Origin: Trichloromonas sp034002365
GTDB taxonomy: Bacteria; Desulfobacterota; Desulfuromonadia; Desulfuromonadales; Trichloromonadaceae
NCBI GenBank assembly: GCA_034002365.1
Contig: JAVFAR010000095.1
Coordinates: 1 to 10,562, forward strand
Direction: 5' to 3'
Length of the DNA: 10,562 nt
The notes under the pieces are model-generated. The model saw only the letters and a program-made list of their open reading frames with translations, made no database searches and had not been told where the DNA came from. Below are positions 6,359 to 10,562 of this stretch, piece after piece; positions within the stretch are counted from its first letter, which is position 1; the number at the start of each line of letters is the position of its first letter. A program made the position numbers and the translations under genes.

Positions 6359-7561
6359 GTGAAGATTCTCTATCTCTGCCACCGTATTCCCTATCCCCCC
6401 AACAAGGGGGACAAGATCCGCTCCTTCAACGAGGTGCGTTATCTCGCGGCGCGGCACGAGCTTGATCTGCTCTGTCTGGCCGACGATCCCGGGGATCTGA
6501 AGTATCGCGCCGATCTGGAGAAGATCTGCCGCCGGGTCGCGGTCTTCCCCCTTTATCCGACCCGGGCCAAGGCGCGCGGGCTGCTCTCCCTGGTCAAGGG
6601 CAACAGCCTTTCGGCCGGCTACTTTCATCAGCGTGACATGCAGCGCTGCTGCGACCGCTGGCTGCAGGAAGGGGATTACGACGCCGTCCTCTGTTTCTCC
6701 TCGACCATGGCCGAATACCTCTTCCATGCTGCGTCCCTCGCCAAAGGCCCCAGGAAGGTCATGGACTTCTGCGATGTCGATTCGGATAAGTGGCTGCAAT
6801 ACGCCGCCGAATCCCGCGCCCCCCTGAGCTGGCTCTATCGCCTGGAAAACCGGCGGCTGGCCGATTACGAGCGGCGTATTTACCGGGAATTCGGCCATTC
6901 TCTGCTGATCTCCGAGGCTGAAGCCCGCCTCTTCCGTGGGATCTGCCCCGAGGCCCGAAACGTCGCGGTCATCCCCAACGGGGTTGATTACAACTATTTT
7001 TCCCCCGGCCACGATCTCCCCCGGGTCCTTCCGGCCGAGGGTCCGCATCTCGTTTTTACCGGGGCCATGGACTATCATGTCAACGTCGACGGCGTCCTCT
7101 GGTTCTGCCGTGAAATCTGGCCGCTGTTGAAAAAGGATTTCCCCAAGCTGCGTTTCACCATCGTCGGCAGCAAGCCGACCTCGGCGGTCCTCGCCCTGGC
7201 GAAACTGGATGGGGTTGCCGTCACCGGCTTTGTCGACGATGTCCGCCCCTACTATCGGGACGCCGACGTCTGCGTAATTCCCCTGCGGCTGGGCCGGGGG
7301 GTGCAGAACAAGGTGCTCGAAGCCCTGGCCATGGGCAAGGCGGCGGTTGCCACGGCCAAGGCCAACGCCGGGATTCAGGCCGATGAGGGCACGCATCTGC
7401 GCCTCGCCGACGCTCCCAGGGATTTCGCCGCCGCTGTCGCCGCCCTGCTCCGTGAGCGCGGACAACGGGAACGCCTTGGTGAAAACGCCCGGCGCTTTGT
7501 GACCGAGCGCTACGACTGGGCGACGAACATGGAACAATTGGAAAAATTGTTGACCAGGTAG
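6359..7561 (+). CDS. GT4 glycosyltransferase, XrtA/PEP-CTERM-associated (TIGR03087-like)
   Basis: Cytoplasmic retaining glycosyltransferase of two Rossmann domains (GT-B fold, family 4), expected to add a sugar to the lipid-linked exopolysaccharide repeat unit. The N-terminus MKILYLCHRIPYPPNKGDK (1-19) is the recognisable opening of the XrtA-associated 'stp1' sugar transferases. Further marks are VIPNGVDYNYF (204-214), FTGAMDYHVNVDG (233-245), TGFVDDVRPYY (289-299), and the donor-binding GRGVQNKVLEALAMGK (312-327) with Glu321. The start is GTG 6359, with AAGG at 6347-6350; no ATG gives as good an N-terminus. Length is 400 residues, normal for the family. Its TAG stop is formed by the first bases of the next repeat (GTAGGGGCG). 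Sugar specificity cannot be read from the sequence. Confidence 0.9.
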   Translation: MKILYLCHRIPYPPNKGDKIRSFNEVRYLAARHELDLLCLADDPGDLKYRADLEKICRRVAVFPLYPTRAKARGLLSLVKGNSLSAGYFHQRDMQRCCDRWLQEGDYDAVLCFSSTMAEYLFHAASLAKGPRKVMDFCDVDSDKWLQYAAESRAPLSWLYRLENRRLADYERRIYREFGHSLLISEAEARLFRGICPEARNVAVIPNGVDYNYFSPGHDLPRVLPAEGPHLVFTGAMDYHVNVDGVLWFCREIWPLLKKDFPKLRFTIVGSKPTSAVLALAKLDGVAVTGFVDDVRPYYRDADVCVIPLRLGRGVQNKVLEALAMGKAAVATAKANAGIQADEGTHLRLADAPRDFAAAVAALLRERGQRERLGENARRFVTERYDWATNMEQLEKLLTR

Positions 7562-7650
7562 GGGCGAGGCGGTGCCTCGCCCAAAGGGCGACCCACCGCC
7601 TCGCCCCTACGATAATACGACGGCCAAACAGGGCGACCCATGGGTCGCCC
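7558..7650. repeat. Family C palindromic repeats between the two glycosyltransferases
   Basis: Two units. In the first, GTAGGGGCGAGGCGGTG (7558-7574) is the exact inverse of CACCGCCTCGCCCCTAC (7594-7610), with GCCTCGCCC and GGGCGACCC stretches between, giving a long GC-rich hairpin. The second is a perfect 20-base palindrome GGGCGACCCATGGGTCGCCC (7631-7650). The left edge supplies the TAG stop of the upstream glycosyltransferase. No T-run follows, so it is not a classic intrinsic terminator. The motif is unrelated in sequence to families A and B. Confidence 0.88.
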
Positions 7651-7670
7651 CTTACGGGGTAAATTCATCC

Positions 7671-8888
7671 ATGAAGATTCTTCACGTTCTCGACCATAGC
7701 CTGCCGCTGCACAGCGGCTACACCTTCCGCAGCCAGAGCCTGTTCCGTGCCCAGCGGGGCATGGGCTACGAGCCGGTGATCGTCACCTCGTCCAAGCACG
7801 AGGCCGACCTCAAGGGGCAGGCGCCTCGGCGGGAGGAGATCAACGGTTTCACCTACTACCGCAGCGGCGCCACGCGGCGGTTTTCCATGCCCTTCGCCGG
7901 CGAACTCTGGCTGATGCACGTCCTCTCCCGGCGGATTCTGGAAGTCGCCAAAGCCGAGCAGCCCGCCATCATTCACGCCCATTCGCCGGTGCTGAACGCC
8001 ATCCCCGCCCTCTGGGCCGGGCGCAAGCTGGGACTGCCGGTGGTCTACGAAATCCGCGCCTTCTGGGAGGATGCCGCCGTCGATCACGGCACCTACGTCG
8101 AAGGCTCGTGGAAGTACAAGCTGACCCAGACCATCGAAACCATGGTCTGCACCCGCGCCGATCAGGTGGCGATTCTCTGCGACGGCCTGAAGCAGGATCT
8201 GGTGCGGCGGAACATCCCCGCACAAAAGATCACCCCGGTCTTCAACGGCGTCGACGTCGACGATTTTCAGCCGGTGGCGCCCGACGCCGAGTACCTGCGC
8301 CAGTGGAACCTGGCCGGCAGGAAGGTCATCGGCTTTATCGGTTCCTTCTACCGCTACGAAGGGCTCGACCTGCTGGTCAAGGCCTTTGCCCGCGTCGCTC
8401 GGGAAGATAAGGACGCCGTGCTGCTGCTCGTCGGCGGCGGCGAGATGGAAGGAGAACTGGCGCAGCTCGTCGCCGCCCTCGAACTCGGCAAGCGCGTGAT
8501 CATGCCCGGCCGCATCCCCCACGAACGGGTGCCCGGGGTCTACGCGATGATCGACGTGTTGGCCTATCCCCGTTATTCCATGCGCCTCACCGAACTGGTC
8601 ACGCCCCTGAAACCCCTGGAAGCGATGGCCATGGGCCAGGCCCTGGTCGCCTCCGACGTCGGCGGCCACAAGGAACTGATCCGCCACAACGAAACCGGCC
8701 TGCTTTTCAAGGCCGGCGACGAAGGGGCACTGGCCGGGGAGCTGCAACGCCTGCTGAAAGATGGTGAACTGCGCGAGAGCCTGGCGCGCCAGGGACGGGA
8801 CTGGGTGGCCCGGAACCACACCTGGGAAAAGACCACCGCCGTCTACCGCGACATCTACGCCCGCGCCCGCGTCGCCCGGGGGTTATAG
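7671..8888 (+). CDS. GT4 glycosyltransferase, XrtA/PEP-CTERM-associated (TIGR04063-like)
   Basis: Second GT-B fold, family 4 glycosyltransferase, 405 residues, likely a further step in repeat-unit assembly. The opening MKILHVLDHSLPLHSGYTFR (1-20) is typical of the exosortase A-associated 'stp3' group. Other marks are IIHAHSPVL (100-108), VFNGVDVDDF (190-199), GFIGSFYRYEGLD (221-233), PGRIPHERVPGVY (279-291), and TPLKPLEAMAMGQ (311-323), with the Glu that contacts the nucleotide sugar. ATG 7671 is chosen because it gives this family N-terminus. The frame is open up to 7572, but that extension would be translated family C repeat. The upstream GGGG at 7656-7659 is a weak, rather distant Shine-Dalgarno. 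Only 36% or so of the residues look shared with the preceding transferase by eye, so they are not a recent duplication; that figure is an impression, not an alignment. Confidence 0.88.
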   Translation: MKILHVLDHSLPLHSGYTFRSQSLFRAQRGMGYEPVIVTSSKHEADLKGQAPRREEINGFTYYRSGATRRFSMPFAGELWLMHVLSRRILEVAKAEQPAIIHAHSPVLNAIPALWAGRKLGLPVVYEIRAFWEDAAVDHGTYVEGSWKYKLTQTIETMVCTRADQVAILCDGLKQDLVRRNIPAQKITPVFNGVDVDDFQPVAPDAEYLRQWNLAGRKVIGFIGSFYRYEGLDLLVKAFARVAREDKDAVLLLVGGGEMEGELAQLVAALELGKRVIMPGRIPHERVPGVYAMIDVLAYPRYSMRLTELVTPLKPLEAMAMGQALVASDVGGHKELIRHNETGLLFKAGDEGALAGELQRLLKDGELRESLARQGRDWVARNHTWEKTTAVYRDIYARARVARGL

Positions 8889-8894
8889 GCTTTT

Positions 8895-9063
8895 GTCCAC
8901 GGAAAACACGGAAGGCACGGAGGAATCCACGAAAGATCAAAGGCCGGGTTTCGGACAGGATAAAGGCGGATAAATCTTTGGATTTTGGATTTTAACATCC
9001 GCTCTTATCCCGTCAAAAAAGGTTTTCAAGATTTTGTCCGTGCTTTCCGTGCCTTCCGTGGAC
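8895..9063. repeat. Family B inverted-repeat element, copy 3, with a palindrome nested inside
   Basis: The left arm (8895-8921) and right arm (9036-9063) carry the CACGGAA 9-base units in inverse order and match closely. The interior is longer than in other copies because it contains a different palindrome (8958-9010). The part of the interior next to the right arm (TTTTCAAGATTTTGTCCGTG) matches copy 2. After the right arm comes CCAGAAAGAAGCTTTT, identical to the flank of copy 4. Confidence 0.85.
8958..9010. repeat. Family D palindrome nested inside family B copy 3
   Basis: GGATAAAGGCGGAT (8958-8971) is the inverse of ATCCGCTCTTATCC (8997-9010) in 12 of 14 positions; the loop is 25 bases and AT-rich (TTTGGATTTTGGATTTT). 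Its sequence is unlike the CACGGAA units, so it looks like a separate element inserted in, or captured by, the family B copy. Confidence 0.7.
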
Positions 9064-9078
9064 CAGAAAGAAGCTTTT

Positions 9079-9083
9079 GGAGG
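9079..9083 (+). promoter_or_regulatory. Shine-Dalgarno of the E1-like gene, lying in repeat-derived sequence
   Basis: GGAGG stands 4 bases before GTG 9088 and decides the start of the E1-like gene over ATG 9034, which lies inside the repeat arm. The preceding 16 bases are the conserved flank of family B; copy 4 has AAAGG at the same place. Confidence 0.65.
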
Positions 9084-9087
9084 ATTC

Positions 9088-9927
9088 GTGACTGAACAGG
9101 AATACATCGACGGCATGCTCACCCGCACCGGGCTCTTCATGGACCGGGCCGCGCTTGAAACGGTGCGTAACACCACCTTCGCCATCGCCGGACTTGGCGG
9201 GGTCGGGGCCATTACCGCCGAACTGCTCGCCCGCTGGGGGGTGAAAAAATTCCGCCTGCTCGATATGGACCGCTACGAGGATTCCAACCTCAATCGCCAA
9301 CTCTTCGCCACGTCGAAAACCCTGGGGCGGACCAAGGTCGAAGTTTCGGCCGAGCGCATCCGCGAGATCAACCCCTATGCCGAAATCGAAATGACCGTCG
9401 TCGACATGGTCACCAACGACAACGCCCGGCCTTTTGTCGAAGGCGCCGGCATGGTCATCCAGAACGCCGACCGGCCCTCGGCCAAGCTCCTCTATCTGGC
9501 GGCCCGCGACCTCAGGGTGCCCCTGGTCAACGGCTACGCCAGCGTCACCGGCGGGCGGGTGCAGGCTTTCGACTACCGCAACTCCCCCTGCGAGAGCCTT
9601 ATTGAAAAATACTGGCACCAGCACAAAATGAAGGAGATGAAGCCCCTCACCGAAATGTCGGTGGAGGAAGTGCGCGAGTTCGACCAAAAGTTCGTCCATG
9701 CCACCGCGCCGTCGCTGAACTTCGTCACCAATCAGGTCGGCTGTCTCATCGTCGCCGAGGCGATCAAGCTGCTCACCGGGCAGGGGCGCTCGGCCCAGTA
9801 CCCCTGGTTCGTGGAATTCGACACCTCCACCTGCCGCATGCGCCGCCGCCATTCCCTTTCCCCTTTCGAACCGGGGAACGTCAAGCGGATCAAGGGGCTG
9901 GTGGAGAAGGTGCTGAAGAAAGGCTGA
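9088..9927 (+). CDS. E1-like adenylating enzyme (ThiF/MoeB/HesA family), no Cys-X-X-Cys zinc motif
   Basis: A 279-residue protein with the E1/ThiF Rossmann fold, which activates the C-terminus of a ubiquitin-like sulfur carrier, or another carboxylate, by adenylation. Seen: GLGGVG (35-40), Asp59 and Asp61, the arginine-finger motif NLNRQ (67-71), Lys83, and the catalytic Asp128 in NADRPSAK (126-133). Cysteines are only 168 (in SPCES), 219 and 249. The two Cys-X-X-Cys pairs that bind zinc in MoeB and ThiF are missing. Residues 171-205 form a charged helical insert (with EKYWHQHKMKEM) before the C-terminal ATAPSLNFVTNQVG. GTG 9088 is preferred for its GGAGG. No ThiS/MoaD/ubiquitin-like gene, JAMM protease or thiamine or molybdopterin gene is seen nearby, so substrate and pathway are unknown. 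A repeat separates it from the exopolysaccharide genes, and membership of that operon is doubtful. Confidence 0.85.
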   Translation: MTEQEYIDGMLTRTGLFMDRAALETVRNTTFAIAGLGGVGAITAELLARWGVKKFRLLDMDRYEDSNLNRQLFATSKTLGRTKVEVSAERIREINPYAEIEMTVVDMVTNDNARPFVEGAGMVIQNADRPSAKLLYLAARDLRVPLVNGYASVTGGRVQAFDYRNSPCESLIEKYWHQHKMKEMKPLTEMSVEEVREFDQKFVHATAPSLNFVTNQVGCLIVAEAIKLLTGQGRSAQYPWFVEFDTSTCRMRRRHSLSPFEPGNVKRIKGLVEKVLKKG

Positions 9928-9937
9928 AGGGCGATCT

Positions 9938-10047
9938 GTCCACGGAAAACACGGAAGACACGGAAGACACGGAATTAGAATCAAAAAACAAGACGTTGGA
10001 TTTTTGGGGTTTGGAATTTGTCCGTGCTTTCCGTGACTTCCGTGGAC
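9938..10047. repeat. Family B inverted-repeat element, copy 4
   Basis: The left arm (9938-9974) has four CACGGAA units, one more than the other copies; the right arm (10020-10047) has three in inverse. The loop (9975-10019) lines up along its length with that of copy 1: both contain TAGAATC, an AAAACAAGA stretch, GTTGG, and a TTTT-rich end in GAATTT. The flank CCAGAAAGAAGCTTTT follows, as in copy 3. Confidence 0.87.
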
Positions 10048-10073
10048 CAGAAAGAAGCTTTTAAAGGCTTTTT

Positions 10074-10093
10074 GTCCACGGAAAACACGGAAA
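10074..10093 (+). repeat. Family B half element, copy 5 (left arm only)
   Basis: GTCCACGGAAAACACGGAAA is a left arm with two CACGGAA units and no right arm in the window. It lies 26 bases after copy 4, making a tandem of one complete and one partial element. The rest of the 280-base gap, up to the promoter candidate at 10148, shows nothing else I can name. Confidence 0.8.
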
Positions 10094-10147
10094 GAAAACC
10101 GCAAGATTAAAGGCTGAAAAGATTATCGGGTTTCTCTTTGGGCGACA

Positions 10148-10176
10148 TTGATGGGTTGGTGTTTTGGTGATATTGT
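10148..10176 (+). promoter_or_regulatory. Possible sigma-70-type promoter of the toxin-antitoxin pair
   Basis: TTGATG (10148-10153) and TATTGT (10171-10176) are separated by 17 bases; each matches 4 of 6 consensus positions. The stretch is AT-rich relative to the genes and lies just before the antitoxin, which is where a promoter is needed. It is a pattern match only. Confidence 0.35.
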
Positions 10177-10178
10177 GT

Positions 10179-10190
10179 AATGACATCATT
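10179..10190. promoter_or_regulatory. Possible operator for the RHH antitoxin
   Basis: AATGA-CA-TCATT is a short inverted repeat at the expected transcription start, upstream of the Shine-Dalgarno GGAGG (10197-10201). Ribbon-helix-helix antitoxins commonly repress their own operon from such sites. Binding here is inferred. Confidence 0.35.
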
Positions 10191-10207
10191 TAATGCGGAG
10201 GCTGCAC

Positions 10208-10441
10208 ATGGGACGATTGACGATTACCTTGGATGATTCCCTCCATCAGGCACTGAAGGAGGCTTCGGCGCGGCAAGGGCGCCCGATCGGAAAGATTATC
10301 GAAGAGGGCTTGCTGTTGCGGGGGATCAAGCCGACGGAAGGTGCCCGTGAATTGGTCGCCAAAGCCCGGCGGCATGCCCGGTTGAGCGAGGAAGAAGCCC
10401 TGGAGGTCGGACTCGCCGAAACCCGTGCGGCCCGTTCGTGA
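10208..10441 (+). CDS. Ribbon-helix-helix antitoxin of a PIN toxin-antitoxin pair
   Basis: A 77-residue protein. MGRLTITLDDSLHQALKEAS (1-20) gives the beta strand and first helix of a ribbon-helix-helix DNA-binding domain, and ARQGRPIGKIIEEGLLLRG (21-39) gives the second helix. The C-terminal part (about 45-77) is charged and helical (RRHARLSEEEALEVGLAE), as expected for a segment that binds and blocks the toxin. ATG 10208 has GGAGG at 10197-10201 with 6 bases between; the in-frame ATG 10193 overlaps that Shine-Dalgarno and is rejected. Its TGA overlaps the GTG start of the PIN gene (GTGA), the usual coupling in these pairs. It probably represses its own promoter. The toxin-antitoxin call rests mainly on the PIN neighbour. 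Confidence 0.82.
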   Translation: MGRLTITLDDSLHQALKEASARQGRPIGKIIEEGLLLRGIKPTEGARELVAKARRHARLSEEEALEVGLAETRAARS

Positions 10442-10562
10442 AAACCCCACGCCTTGTTATCGTCGACACCAATGTTCTGGTCGCGGGGCTGATTTCGGGC
10501 GAGCCGAAGAGCCCCACCGTGCGAATCGTCGATGCCATGCTCGACGGGCGGTTGGTTTATCT
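10438..10562 (+). CDS. PIN-domain toxin (putative ribonuclease), 3' end cut by the window
   Basis: The first 41 residues of a PIN-domain protein, read from GTG 10438 through to the window end. LVIVDTNVLVAGLI (6-19) is the classic first strand, with the metal-binding Asp10 and Asn12. SPTVRIVDAMLDGRLVYL follows and resembles the PIN_3 group annotated as 'putative toxin-antitoxin system toxin component'. PIN toxins are magnesium-dependent ribonucleases that cut tRNA, rRNA or mRNA. The remaining acidic residues lie beyond the window, so activity cannot be judged. The 4-base overlap with the antitoxin gene means the two are translated together. GTG is the only start consistent with this overlap and the complete strand. 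Confidence 0.8.
   Translation, partial: MKTPRLVIVDTNVLVAGLISGEPKSPTVRIVDAMLDGRLVY

Noticed and set aside
7572..7670. N-terminal extension of the second glycosyltransferase
   Set aside because: It is translated family C repeat; MKILHVLDHS at 7671 is the usual family start.
9034..9087. ATG start of the E1-like gene inside the repeat arm
   Set aside because: The residues SVLSVPSVDQ are translated repeat, and GTG 9088 has GGAGG directly upstream.
9920..9929. GGCTGAAGG at the end of the E1-like gene as another family A copy
   Set aside because: It is a single unit formed by the last codons and stop, with no tandem copy or inverse partner.
4689..10093. Family B repeats as a CRISPR array
   Set aside because: Copies are palindromic elements spaced by whole genes, with conserved loops instead of unique spacers, and there are no cas genes.

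Overview
The window is GC-rich, all recognised genes lie on the + strand, and most of it is part of an exopolysaccharide locus of the exosortase A (XrtA/EpsH, PEP-CTERM) type. Gene content, order and base composition fit a deltaproteobacterium of the Desulfuromonadales/Geobacterales kind; that placement is inferred from family knowledge, not from a marker gene. The exosortase itself and any PEP-CTERM substrate are not in the window.

Layout. 1-741: 3' part of the XrtA-associated tyrosine autokinase. 774-2024: exported outer-membrane beta-barrel protein. 2124-3362: XrtA-associated AAA ATPase (ExeA/GspA-like). 3395-3751: a low-GC four-helix-bundle (S23/PF05635) gene that looks foreign and is bracketed by inverted heptamer repeats. 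3744-4673: XrtA-type polysaccharide deacetylase. 4825-5850: FemAB-like acyl/aminoacyl transferase. 5847-6251: VanZ-like membrane protein. 6359-7561 and 7671-8888: two GT4 glycosyltransferases of the XrtA-associated types. 9088-9927: an E1-like (ThiF/MoeB/HesA) adenylating enzyme of unknown partner. 10208-10562: a ribbon-helix-helix antitoxin and the start of a PIN-domain toxin.

How the genes work together. The kinase and its tyrosine-rich tail probably control polymer export and chain length; the beta-barrel and the ATPase belong to the envelope machinery of the same system; the two glycosyltransferases build the repeat unit; the deacetylase and the FemAB-like protein modify it. The E1-like gene and the toxin-antitoxin pair are probably separate from this pathway.

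The most unusual feature is the intergenic DNA. Every junction longer than 90 bases between genes from 774 to 10207 holds an inverted-repeat element, from at least three unrelated families: (A) a 7-base tandem unit GGCTGAA/TTCAGCC, (B) a 9-base-periodic CACGGAARR element of about 80-170 bases with inverted arms and partly conserved loops, and (C) GTAGGGGCGAGGCGGTG / GGGCGACCC palindromes, plus one nested palindrome (D). The elements supply stop codons, Shine-Dalgarno sequences and, in the deacetylase, translated N-terminal residues. The S23 gene enclosed by family A arms is the best candidate here for an undescribed repeat-associated mobile unit.
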